Of a stretch of 32,975 nucleotides of DNA, positions 1 through 8,718 are shown piece after piece. The stretch comes from Mycobacterium sp. 852002-10029_SCH5224772 (GTDB lineage: Bacteria; Actinomycetota; Actinomycetes; Mycobacteriales; Mycobacteriaceae): the NCBI RefSeq assembly GCF_001667315.1, contig NZ_LZHT01000072.1, positions 1 through 32,975 of the forward strand, written 5' to 3'. A model generated the notes under the pieces. The model had not been told where the DNA came from. It ran no database searches and was given only the letters and a program-made list of their open reading frames with translations. Both the position numbers and the translations under genes were made by a program. The stretch's first letter is position 1, and each line of letters opens with the position of its first letter.

Positions 1-99
<99 letters not shown>

Positions 100-2722
100 A
101 TGCCTCGCCAGGCTCGCCGGCCAGCGCCTGGCTCACCAGCACCGCACCGCGCTCGACATCGCTGCGCCGGCCCGCCAACGGGTCGGCCGGCCACACCGCT
201 TCGACGACTTTGTCGCGCAGCGGGTTTCGTTCGCCGTCGGCGGGTTCCGGCACCCAGTGCTCCACGGTTCCGCAGGGGTCGCCGGCCGCGGCCGCACCGT
301 CGATGACGTCCTTGATCTCCACCAGGAAATCCGACGGGCCACGGGGTTTGATCCCGGTGGCGCCCCAGTGGTGTCCGGATACCAGCAGGGTGTCCTCGGC
401 GCGGGTGATGGCGACATATAGCAATCGGCGCTCCTCGTCGATGCGCCGCTGGTCGAGCTGGCGCCGATGCTCGGAGATCTTGTCCGACAGTTGTTTTCGG
501 TTGGTGACGTCCGAGGTGTCCAGCACCGGGATGCCGAGGGCGCCCGCGGCGGCGCGGTCGCCCCGGAGCAGTGGCGGCAGCTCCGCGGCGTCGGTGAGCC
601 AGCTGCTCCTCGACGCGGTCGACGGAAAAATCCCGCCCGACAGGTGCGCGACCGCCACCACCTGCCATTCCAGCCCCTTCGCGGAGTGCACGGTGAGCAC
701 TTGGACGCGATCGCGCGCGACCGCCAACGGGGCTGGCGCCAAACCGTTCTCGACCGACTCGGCGACATCCAGAAATGCCAGCAGACCGGCCACTGAGGTG
801 GCCGCCGATGCGTCGACCGGCGTGGCCACGCCGTCGGCGCGTTCGGCGTAACCGGAGACGACGTCGGCGAACGCGTCCAGGTGCTCGGTGCCCGCCCAGC
901 CCGCCGCTACCCCCGCCGCGGCCCGGGCTTCGCAGTCGACGCCCAGCACGCGTCGCACCTCGGCCACCAGATCTGGAAGGGAATGGCCGAGGCGGGCGCG
1001 CAGCGCGCTCAGTTCGGCGGCCAGCGCGGTGATGCGCTGATATCCCGCCGCCGAATACGAGCCGGCCGGACCCGGATCGGCGATCGCGTCGGCCAGGCAC
1101 ACGGTGTCGGCATCGACGTGGGACGGGTCGGCGGCGCGCGCGATCGACACGGCAGAGGGCGGCGCGCCGGCCGCCACGGTCCCGCCGAGCGCACGCGCAC
1201 GCTGCCAGAGCGCGGCAACGTCGCGGGCGCCGAGGCGCCAGCGTGCTCCGGTGAGCACCCGCATCGCCGCCGCGCCGGCCGTCGGTTCCGCGACCAGCCG
1301 CAGCATGGCCACGACCTCGGCGACCTCGGGGACCGACAGCAGCCCGGCCAGCCCGACGACCTCGACCGGGATTCCGCGGGCGCGCAGCGCGTCGGCGATG
1401 GGCGCGGCGTCGGCGTTGCGTCGCACCAGCACCGCGGCGGTCGGCGGGTTGACGCCGTCCGCCCGGGCCTGTCGGTAGTGGGTGTCGAGGTGCTCGGCGA
1501 TCCACTCACGTTCGGCCACCACGTCGGGCAGCAACGCGCAGCGGACGGTGCCGGGCGGGGCGTCCGGGCGCGGGCGCAGCGCGTGCACGGCCACCGATCG
1601 CCGTCGCGCCTCGGCGGATACGGCGTTGGCGACCCGCAGAGTCCGCGGCGGATTGCGCCAGCTGGTCCGCAATTCCAGGACCGGGGCGGGGCTGCCGTCG
1701 GAGTACGGAAAGTCGGTGGTGAAGCGGGGCAGGTTGGTCGCCGAGGCCCCCCGCCAGCCATAGATGGACTGGATGGGGTCGCCGACGGCCGTGAGCGCCA
1801 GCCCGTCGTCGACCCCACCGCCGAACAGGGCTGACAGCGCGATGCGCTGGGCGTGGCCGGTGTCCTGATACTCGTCGAGCAGCACCACCCGGTAGCGGCC
1901 GCGCAGATCCTCGCCGACCTGCGGGAAGGTCGCCGCCAGCCGCGCCGCGGACGCCATCTGCATGCCGAAATCCATCACGTCCGCGGTGTGCATGCGTTCG
2001 TTGAGGGCATCCAGCAACGACACCAGCTGCGCACGCTCGGTCTGGGTGCCCAGCAGCCGCAGCAGCCATTGGCTGGGGCCGCGCTCCCGCTGATACGGGC
2101 CCGCGGGCAGGGTATGGACGAGCCGCTCAAGCTCCACATGGGTATCGCGCAGCTGGCCGGTGTCGACGAGGTGTTCGGCCAGCTGTCCCCACAGCCGCAG
2201 CACCATCGAGGTGACGGCGGCCGGGGTCTTGTCGGTGTGCAGCTCACCGCGGTACCCGTTCACCACGTCGAAAGCCAGCTGCCACAACTCGGTTTCGCTG
2301 AGCAACCGGGTGTCGGGCTCCACGGGCAGCAACAGCCCGTAGTCACGCAGCAGCGAGCCCGCGAAAGCGTGGTAGGTGCTGACCACCGGGGCGCCCTCGG
2401 GCTCGACGGTCGCATTGCCGACCGGGCTCGTCCCACCCAGGCCGGTGCCGGCCAACCGGGCCAGCCGGGACCGGACGCGGCGCAGCAGCTGGCCGGCGGC
2501 CTTGCGGGTGAACGTCAATCCCAGCACCTGGGAGGGTTCGGCGTAGCCGTTGGCGATCAGCCACACCACCCGTGCGGCCATGGTCTCGGTCTTACCGGCT
2601 CCCGCGCCCGCGATCACGACCAGCGGCCCTGGCGGCGCGGCGATGACCGCGGACTGCTCCTCGGTCGGCGGGAAAAGACCTAGCGCGCAAGCCAATTCGT
2701 TCGGGGTGTAGCGTGCGCTCAT
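100..2722 (-). CDS. adnB: AdnB, helicase-nuclease subunit (3' end missing)
   Basis: This is the UvrD/Rep-type (SF1) motor subunit of AdnAB, which resects double-strand DNA ends for recombination in mycobacteria. Translation from the ATG at 2722 shows a Walker A motif GAGAGKTE at residues 39-46, the motif-Ia-like LTFTRKAAGQLLRR, and Walker B LDEYQDT near residues 282-288, all in one open frame. The ATG overlaps the adnA stop as ATGA, so the two subunits are translationally coupled. About 874 codons are visible. From memory the M. smegmatis protein is close to 1,095 residues, so the last part, including the RecB-family nuclease domain, is lost at the poly-C edge. It resembles M. tuberculosis Rv3201c. 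The truncation reflects the contig end rather than a broken gene. Confidence 0.93.
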
Positions 2723-5700
2723 CGGTCCGCCCCACCCGTGTGCGCGGGACAGCACGGCCGTATAGGGCAATGCGTGCAACCGTCGTTGCGCCGCGCGATG
2801 AACTGCGGGCCGGCCGTCGCGGCCGCTGCTCGCCGGATGGTCTCGCGCCACTCCTGGCCGGCGGCCGCCGTCTGCGGATCCTGTTCCCGTTCGACTACTC
2901 CCGCGGCTCCGGCCTTGCCGACGTAAACCAGGCGCGCCCCACCGGGTTCCACATTGTCGCCTTCGGAGGACACCAGCCCTTCGGCCACCGCCAGCTGATA
3001 CATCGCCAGCTGGGCGTGTTGTTGGGCGTCGTCCTTGCTGACGGGGGACTTGCCGGTTTTGACGTCGACGATCACCAGTCGACCGGCGGCGTCGCGCTCC
3101 AGCCGGTCGACCCGGCCGCGCAACCGAACCTGTCCCCCGCCCTCGGTTTGCAGCGTTCCGTCGATCTCGACCTCGACGCCGACCTCGGTCAGCGCGCCCC
3201 GGGTCTGGGTGCGCCACTCGATGAAAGCCTCGAGCATCGCGCGGTGACGGGCCAGCTCGTTATCCGAATGCCATTGCGCCGCAAAGGGCAGGTGCCGCCA
3301 GGCGCGCTCCAGCTCGGCCAGCAGTTCCGCGTCGCTTCTGCGCGGTTCGGCGATCAGCGCGTGCACCACCGAACCAATGGTGGAGCGCAGATCGCGGGGG
3401 TTGGTGCCGCCGTGGCGTTCGGCGAGCCAGCGCAGCGGGCAGTCGGCCAGCGTCTGCATGGTCGAGGGGGTCAGCGTGACGACGTCGTCGGCATCCCGCA
3501 GCGGCTCGCCGGTGCTCACCGGGGTGAGGCCGTGCCAACCGGCCGGATCGGCGCCGGGCACCCCGGCTTTGGCGAGCCGGGCCAATTGGGTTGCCGCGCA
3601 ATCGCGGTCGAGCTCGTCCACCGCGCCATCGGGTGCGCACACCACGCCGCGCAGCCTACCCACCAGTGCGGCCGCCGACAGCACTCGTGGCGCCGAAAGA
3701 GGCTGTGGCGCGCCATGTTCGACGTCCTCGTCGGCCCACTGTGCAATTTCGAAAAAGAACGGCGACGGTAGCGCGGCCGCGTGATCCGCGCCGCCGGCGT
3801 CGCTGTCCACGGCCGTCACCAGTAACCTCCGGCGGGCGCGGCCCATCGCCGCCACCAGCAACCTGCGCTCTTCGGCCACCAGTGGCGCCCGCATGGAGGC
3901 GTCTGCGGCGACCCCGTCCAGCTCGTCGAGCAGCCGCTGGGTGTTCAGCACACCACCACGCGGAACGGTGTTGGGCCACAACCCATCCTGCAGTCCGGCG
4001 ATGACCACGAAATCCCATTCATGTTCCAGCGCGGCGTGCGCGCTGAGCACCCTGACCTGTTCAGCCGTGGCCGCCGGCTCGGAGTTGACGCCCGGCAGCT
4101 GTAGCGCGGCGACGTGCTCGATCAGCCCGCGCAACGACGCGCCCGAGGTTCGTGACACGTACTCATCGGTGATGTCGAACAGCGCGGTCACCGACCCGAG
4201 GTCCCGGGTGGCCTGCGCGGCGGCGGGGCCCCCGCGCTCGCTGACCGACAGCCAGCGACGCTGCAGCCCGGACTGGTGCCAGGCGGCCCACAGCGTGTAG
4301 CGCGGGTCTTGACCCGCGCGGTGACAGCGCGCGGCGGCGTCCAGCACGGCGCGGACCTTGCGCAGCGAACGGAATTGCGGACCCGGCGGCGGTGCGGCGC
4401 CGGACAGCGCCTCCACCAACAGCTCGGCGAAATCCCCCGGTGGGCGATCGGGGTTGGCGCGCTGCAGCGTTCGCCGCAGCTGCCGCAGCGAGACCGGGTC
4501 GACGCGACCGATGGGACCGGTCAGCAACGCCAGCGCCTGCTGTCCGTCCAGCCCGTCGGCGGCCAGCAGCACCGTCAGTAGCGCGCGCACCGCCGGCTCC
4601 TCGGCCACCGGGCCGGCCGCGGCCGGCGCGGCCACCGGGACCCCGGCGGCCGCCAACGCGCGCGGCAACCGCGCGCCGGCCCGCGGCACCGAGCGGACGA
4701 CGACCGCCATCTGCGACCACGGCACGCCGTCGACCAGGTGTGCGCGGCGCAGCGCGTCGGCGATCGTCGCCACCTCGGCGTGCGCCGAGGCGGCCAGGCG
4801 CACCGTGACCGACCCGTCCCCCGCGCCGGCGCCGTCGATCCGGCGGCCGGGACTGGCGCCGGGCAACCGGCCGGCGATGCCGCTGACGGCGCGGGCCACG
4901 GCGGGCGCGCAGCGGTGCGACGTCGTCAACGTCACCGCCGGGGCCCCGCCGTCGAGCAGACCGGCGGGTTCGCCGCCCCGAAAGCCGAACACCGCCTGAT
5001 TGGGATCCCCGGCGATCAGCGCCAGGTCGGCGCCCGCCGCGAGCACGCGAACCAGGCGGGCCGCCTGCGGGTCGAGCTGTTGGGCGTCGTCGACCAGCAG
5101 GACCCGGATCCGGCCGCGTTCGGCCGCCAGCAGCTCAGGATCGACGGCGAACGCCTCCAGCGCGGCGCCCACCAATTCGGCCGCGCCCAGCGCGGGCGTC
5201 GTCGCCTCGGGCGCGGCCGTGCCGACCGCCGCGCGCAGCAGCATCACCTGTTCGTACTGGCGCGCGAATTGGCCGGCGGCGGTCCATTCCGGCCGGCGGC
5301 AACGACGGCCCAGCCGCTCCAGTTCCTGGGGATCGACACCGCGTTCGGCGCAACGGGCCAACAGGTTTCGCAGTTCGTTGCCGAACCCCGCGGTGCTCAG
5401 GGCCGGCCGTAGCTGCGCCGGCCATGCCGTCGCCGCGCGCGGGCCGTCGTCGAGGTCTCCGGCCAGGAGTTCGCGGATGATGGCGTCCTGTTCGGCGCTG
5501 GTCACCAGCCGCGGGGGCGCCTCGCCGGCGCGCTCGGCGGCGCGCCGCAAGACCGCGTAGGCGTACCCGTGCACGGTGCGCACCAGCGGCTCGCGCACGG
5601 CGACCCGGCCCGCACCGGTGGAGCGCGCGCGCAGCAACGCCGTCGTCAACGCGCTGCGCTGGGCCATCCCGAGCCGACCGGAACCGGTAAGCAGCAGAAC

Positions 5701-5865
5701 GGATCCCGGCTCCATGCCGGCGTCGATCTGGGCGACCGCGGCGTCGATCAGCAGGCTGCTCTTACCGGTGCCGGGCCCACCGAGCACGCGAACGACCCCG
5801 CGCGGCCCGGGCGCCAGCAGAGCGCTCGCGTCGGCGTCCCAGGTGTATGCCATGGCTGCATGCAA
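2719..5865 (-). CDS. adnA: AdnA, helicase-nuclease subunit
   Basis: This is the second subunit of the AdnAB end-resection complex, 1,048 residues, with an N-terminal SF1 ATPase and a C-terminal RecB-family nuclease. Walker A is GGPGTGKS at residues 29-36. The Walker B region is VLLVDDAQQLD around 255-265. The nuclease motif IVDVKTGK starts at residue 932, putting the catalytic Asp at 934, the position I recall for the M. smegmatis nuclease-dead mutant. A Cys in LADCPLRWL plus a C-terminal CTHCPIRPCC cluster (Cys 1030, 1033, 1038, 1039) fits the iron-sulfur staple of AddB-like nucleases. The start at 5865 is the longest; a second ATG four codons on (MAYTWD) is equally plausible and neither has a strong ribosome site. 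It resembles Rv3202c. Confidence 0.95.
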   Translation of the reverse strand: MHAAMAYTWDADASALLAPGPRGVVRVLGGPGTGKSSLLIDAAVAQIDAGMEPGSVLLLTGSGRLGMAQRSALTTALLRARSTGAGRVAVREPLVRTVHGYAYAVLRRAAERAGEAPPRLVTSAEQDAIIRELLAGDLDDGPRAATAWPAQLRPALSTAGFGNELRNLLARCAERGVDPQELERLGRRCRRPEWTAAGQFARQYEQVMLLRAAVGTAAPEATTPALGAAELVGAALEAFAVDPELLAAERGRIRVLLVDDAQQLDPQAARLVRVLAAGADLALIAGDPNQAVFGFRGGEPAGLLDGGAPAVTLTTSHRCAPAVARAVSGIAGRLPGASPGRRIDGAGAGDGSVTVRLAASAHAEVATIADALRRAHLVDGVPWSQMAVVVRSVPRAGARLPRALAAAGVPVAAPAAAGPVAEEPAVRALLTVLLAADGLDGQQALALLTGPIGRVDPVSLRQLRRTLQRANPDRPPGDFAELLVEALSGAAPPPGPQFRSLRKVRAVLDAAARCHRAGQDPRYTLWAAWHQSGLQRRWLSVSERGGPAAAQATRDLGSVTALFDITDEYVSRTSGASLRGLIEHVAALQLPGVNSEPAATAEQVRVLSAHAALEHEWDFVVIAGLQDGLWPNTVPRGGVLNTQRLLDELDGVAADASMRAPLVAEERRLLVAAMGRARRRLLVTAVDSDAGGADHAAALPSPFFFEIAQWADEDVEHGAPQPLSAPRVLSAAALVGRLRGVVCAPDGAVDELDRDCAATQLARLAKAGVPGADPAGWHGLTPVSTGEPLRDADDVVTLTPSTMQTLADCPLRWLAERHGGTNPRDLRSTIGSVVHALIAEPRRSDAELLAELERAWRHLPFAAQWHSDNELARHRAMLEAFIEWRTQTRGALTEVGVEVEIDGTLQTEGGGQVRLRGRVDRLERDAAGRLVIVDVKTGKSPVSKDDAQQHAQLAMYQLAVAEGLVSSEGDNVEPGGARLVYVGKAGAAGVVEREQDPQTAAAGQEWRETIRRAAAATAGPQFIARRNDGCTHCPIRPCCPAHTGGADR

Positions 5866-5974
5866 TCACCAGGGTGTGACAAGTGGGCCCGGCCTGCACC
5901 GACGCCGGCCCTTACCCTGGAGGCCGGAGCAGGGCGAAGAATGGTCTCGACGAGCAGAAGGAGGGTTGAAGACC

Positions 5975-6178
5975 ATGACGGACAACCGACACGGCTTTCC
6001 CACCGACGAGGCACCCGAAGGCGACGCGGTGGAGCAACTGCTGCCCGCCGATTCCAACGACGAGGCCGGCCTGGACACCGATTACGTGAGCGCCCGGGAT
6101 CGCGAGGCCGACGAAGCCGACGTGATCGAGCAGGCCTACGTCGTCGCCGCGGAGGACGATCGGGACGACGACCGCTGA
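5975..6178 (+). CDS. Small acidic hypothetical protein
   Basis: This 67-residue protein is very rich in Asp and Glu and ends in a run of Asp/Arg (EDDRDDDR). It is probably soluble and intrinsically disordered. I see no signal peptide, membrane segment or known domain. The ATG at 5975 was chosen because AGAAGGAGGG sits 9 bases upstream (about 5956-5965), an excellent ribosome site. The open frame continues upstream to 5576, but that part is antisense to adnA and lacks such a site. The gene is divergent from adnA and lies 48 bases before lipV, so it may be co-transcribed with lipV. The function is unknown. Confidence 0.75.
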   Translation: MTDNRHGFPTDEAPEGDAVEQLLPADSNDEAGLDTDYVSARDREADEADVIEQAYVVAAEDDRDDDR

Positions 6179-6226
6179 GCCGGACCGCCCGCGACCCGCG
6201 CCAGCGGCGGCTGGCACCATCGACGC

Positions 6227-7012
6227 GTGACCGCTGAGTTATACGTACACCGCTACGGTCCGTCCGGTCCGGTGCGGATCCTGGCGCTGCACGGGCTGAC
6301 CGGCCACGGGCAGCGCTGGCAGCAGTTGTCTGGCTTGCTGCCCGAAATCGGCCTGGCCGCACCGGATCTGCTTGGCCACGGCCGGTCGTCGTGGGCGGCG
6401 CCGTGGAGCATCGACGCCAACGTCACGGCGCTGGCCGCCCTGCTCGACGGGCAGTCCGACACGCCGGTGGTGGTGGTTGGCCACTCGTTCGGCGCGGGCC
6501 TGGCCATGCATCTGGCCGCAGCCCGCCCGAGCCAGGTGGCGGGGCTGTTGCTGCTGGATCCGGCGATCGGATTGGACGGCGCATGGATGCGTGACATCGC
6601 CGAGGCGATGTTGTCCTCCCCCGACTATCCGGACGCCGAAGAAGCGCGCGCGGAAAAGGTGCACGGCTCGTGGTCGGATGTCGAGCCCGCACTGCTCGAC
6701 GCCGAGCTCGACGAGCATCTGATCGCGCTGCCCAATGGCCGCTACGGCTGGCGCATCAGCCTGCCGGCGATGATGTCGTACTGGAGCGAGCTCGCCCGCG
6801 ACGCCGTGCTGCCCCCGGCGCAGACGCCGACGATCCTGGTGCGCGCCAAGCGGACATCGCCGCCCTACGTCACCGACGAACTCGTCGCGGGCCTTCAGCA
6901 GCGGCTGGTATCGCATTTCCGGCTGCTGGATTTCGACTGCAACCACATGGTGCCCTACGCCAAGCCCGACGACGTCGCGACGTTGGCGCGCGAGCTACTG
7001 GAAGCCCGCTGA
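6227..7012 (+). CDS. lipV: LipV-like alpha/beta hydrolase
   Basis: A 261-residue alpha/beta-hydrolase-fold esterase/lipase, like M. tuberculosis Rv3203 (LipV). The oxyanion-hole region is LHGLTGHG (about 21-28). The nucleophile elbow is GHSFGAG with Ser87. The catalytic His is probably His240 in DCNHMVPY. No signal peptide is visible, so the enzyme should be cytosolic. The start is the GTG at 6227 (MTAELYVH). The stop is followed 2 bases later by the next gene's GTG, so the two are likely co-transcribed. The natural substrate cannot be read from the sequence; short-chain acyl esters are the family norm. Confidence 0.9.
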   Translation: MTAELYVHRYGPSGPVRILALHGLTGHGQRWQQLSGLLPEIGLAAPDLLGHGRSSWAAPWSIDANVTALAALLDGQSDTPVVVVGHSFGAGLAMHLAAARPSQVAGLLLLDPAIGLDGAWMRDIAEAMLSSPDYPDAEEARAEKVHGSWSDVEPALLDAELDEHLIALPNGRYGWRISLPAMMSYWSELARDAVLPPAQTPTILVRAKRTSPPYVTDELVAGLQQRLVSHFRLLDFDCNHMVPYAKPDDVATLARELLEAR

Positions 7013-7014
7013 CC

Positions 7015-7323
7015 GTGGCACCGGTGACCGACGATCAGGTGGAGCGGGTGCGCGCCCTGGTCGCCGCCATTCCGTCCGGCAGGGTAGCCACGTACGGCGA
7101 TATCGCCTCTGTCGCAGGGCTTTCCAGCCCGCGGATCGTCGGCTGGATCATGCGGACCGACTCCTCGGACCTGCCGTGGCACCGGGTGATCACCGCCTCC
7201 GGGCGCCCCGCGCGACATCTGACCAGCCGCCAGCTGGAGCTGCTGCGCGCCGAAGGTGTGCTTGCCCATGACGGCAGGATCGCGTTGCGCGAGGTGCGCT
7301 TCGAATTCCCGGCCGGGGACTAG
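7015..7323 (+). CDS. Alkyltransferase-like (ATL) DNA-binding protein
   Basis: A 102-residue protein of the MGMT/Ogt DNA-binding fold, like Rv3204. It carries the family helix-turn-helix (SGRVATYGDIASVAGLSS) and the arginine-finger region. The alkyl-acceptor motif PCHRV reads PWHRV, with Trp in place of Cys. By family knowledge this makes it an alkyltransferase-like protein. Such proteins bind O6-alkylguanine without removing the alkyl group and hand the lesion to nucleotide excision repair. The start is the GTG at 7015 (MAPVTDDQV); a second in-frame GTG lies at 7024. It is tightly linked to lipV. Its TAG stop (7321-7323) touches the first unit of the tandem repeat array. Confidence 0.9.
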   Translation: MAPVTDDQVERVRALVAAIPSGRVATYGDIASVAGLSSPRIVGWIMRTDSSDLPWHRVITASGRPARHLTSRQLELLRAEGVLAHDGRIALREVRFEFPAGD

Positions 7324-7715
7324 TGGCGATCGCCAGCGCGGCGAAGCCGGGCGCAGCGGGTCGCCACGCGATTGGACTGTGGCGATCGCCAGCGCGGCGA
7401 AGCCGGGCGCAGCGGGTCGCCACGCGATTGGACTGTGGCGATCGCCAGCGCGGCGAAGCCGGGCGCAGCGGGTCGCCACGCGATTGGACTGTGGCGATCG
7501 CCAGCGCGGCGAAGCCGGGCGCAGCGGGTCGCCACGCGATTGGACTGTGGCGATCGCCAGCGCGGCGAAGCCGGGCGCAGCGGGTCGCCACGCGATTGGA
7601 CTGTGGCGATCGCCAGCGCGGCGAAGCCGGGCGCAGCGGGTCGCCACGCGATTGGCCTAGTGGCGATCGCCAGCGCGGCGAAGCCGGGCGCAGCGGGTCG
7701 CCACGCGATTGGACT
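7323..7715. repeat. Seven-copy 56-bp tandem repeat (MIRU/VNTR-like)
   Basis: Units begin at 7323, 7379, 7435, 7491, 7547, 7603 and 7660 and end at 7715. All are 56 bp except the sixth, which is 57 bp because its end reads ggccta instead of ggact. The copies otherwise look identical. Each unit opens with the palindrome GGCGATCGCC. It also holds a 7-bp inverted repeat, GTGGCGA near the start and TCGCCAC near base 45, so each can form a hairpin. The array fills the space between two convergent genes and touches both stop codons. Long apparent frames through it on both strands are by-products of the repetition. It has no spacers and so is not CRISPR. It resembles the 50-60 bp VNTR units of the M. 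avium complex. Confidence 0.97.
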
Positions 7716-8568
7716 AGAGCACCAACCGGACCAGCGCCGCGGTGCGGGCCAGGCCGGGGAACGCCTCAGCGGTGGACCGCGGGTGCAAAGCGTGGACCGC
7801 AAGTCGAAACATCAACGCCCGCAACAACATCTGCGGCCATTCCGGCAGCGCGCTCCAGCGTTCGATGAGTCCGTCGTCGGCCTCGCCCCAGGAGAGCGCG
7901 TCGATGACCACCACGCCCGCCGCCCACGATGCGGGCCGCCAGTAGGGGGTGATGTCGGTGATGCCCGGCGCCGCGGTGCCCACGAAAAGCACTGTGCCGT
8001 AAAGATCCCCGTGCACCAGCTGGTTGGGGCTTTTGGTCGGCTTGCGCAACGTGGCGAGCTGGTTGAGCAACTCCACCGATCGCTCGGCGTCGGCGCTCGC
8101 AGGGGCCGCCCGCGCACCGGGCGGCACCGAGGACAGCGGACGTTCCTCCCACGCCGCACGGTCGGCGGCGATGAAAATATCGACGTCCCCCCAGGGCGCC
8201 GTGGGGCCCTGGGTCAGAAAGCGGGGGCGTTCGAGTTTGCCCGTCGCCTCGTGCAGGCGCACCGCCGCCGAGACGACCTCGTCGTGGCGGGGTTCCGGCG
8301 TCCCGGCGACGAAGGTGTCCGCCCGCCACCCGGACACCACGTATCGCCCGTCGGTGGAACGGACCGGACGGGCCAGCCGAACGCCGTCGACGAACAACGT
8401 TTCGCGAACCCGCGCGGACCACGCCGCGCGCGCGTTGTCGGCCACCAGCGACAAGACGACTTCGCCACACCGCCAGCCGCCCTCCCAGCTGGCACCCAGA
8501 TAGACGGGTTTGACGCCGGCCAAACCAAACGCCGAGAGCACATGTTCCGGCGGTGGCTCGACTGTCAC
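7714..8568 (-). CDS. Kinase-fold conserved protein (TIGR02569-like)
   Basis: A 284-residue actinobacterial protein like Rv3205c. The C-terminal half has QLVHGDLYGTVLF followed about 15 residues later by ITDITPYWRP. These look like the catalytic loop (HGDL) and metal-binding Asp of aminoglycoside-phosphotransferase/choline-kinase folds. The usual Asn after HGDL is not obvious, so activity is uncertain. The start is the GTG at 8568 (MTVEPPPEH). The TAG stop at 7714-7716 overlaps the last base pairs of the 56-bp array. A second repeat patch lies just upstream of its start. No signal or membrane segment is seen. The function is unknown. Confidence 0.85.
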   Translation of the reverse strand: MTVEPPPEHVLSAFGLAGVKPVYLGASWEGGWRCGEVVLSLVADNARAAWSARVRETLFVDGVRLARPVRSTDGRYVVSGWRADTFVAGTPEPRHDEVVSAAVRLHEATGKLERPRFLTQGPTAPWGDVDIFIAADRAAWEERPLSSVPPGARAAPASADAERSVELLNQLATLRKPTKSPNQLVHGDLYGTVLFVGTAAPGITDITPYWRPASWAAGVVVIDALSWGEADDGLIERWSALPEWPQMLLRALMFRLAVHALHPRSTAEAFPGLARTAALVRLVL

Positions 8569-8583
8569 ACCGGTACTCTAAAC

Positions 8584-8708
8584 GAGTCCAACAGCGGCGA
8601 CCGCAAGCTCGGCAAAGCCGGGCGCGGCGGGTCGCCGCCAGACCAATTCAGCGGCGACCGCAAGCTCGGCAACGCCGGGCGCGGCGGGTAGCCGCATGAG
8701 TCCAACAG
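8584..8708. repeat. Two-copy 57-bp repeat flanked by 11-bp direct repeats
   Basis: Two units begin at 8592 and 8649 (period 57). Both contain GGCGACCGCAAGCTCGGCAA and the core GCCGGGCGCGGCGGGT. This core is shared with the seven-copy array at 7323 (GCCGGGCGCAGCGGGTCGCC), so both belong to one repeat family. The pair is bracketed by identical GAGTCCAACAG at 8584-8594 and 8698-8708. That could be a duplication scar, or the ends of a longer degenerate unit. The patch separates the starts of the kinase-fold gene and the end of moeZ. Confidence 0.85.
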
Positions 8709-8718
8709 TCGTATCGGG

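Noticed and set aside
881..2683. Long plus-strand frames opposite adnB
   Set aside because: The minus-strand frame carries Walker A and B motifs in one register; the plus frames have no recognisable domains.
7323..7715. CRISPR array
   Set aside because: Units are contiguous 56-bp tandem copies with no unique spacers and no cas genes nearby.
7372..8691. 439-codon plus-strand frame running through the repeats
   Set aside because: Its first part is translated repeat and the rest is antisense to the kinase-fold gene on the minus strand; no family match.
8584..8708. Insertion sequence flanked by target duplications
   Set aside because: The 11-bp direct repeats enclose only two short repeat units with no transposase or terminal inverted repeats.
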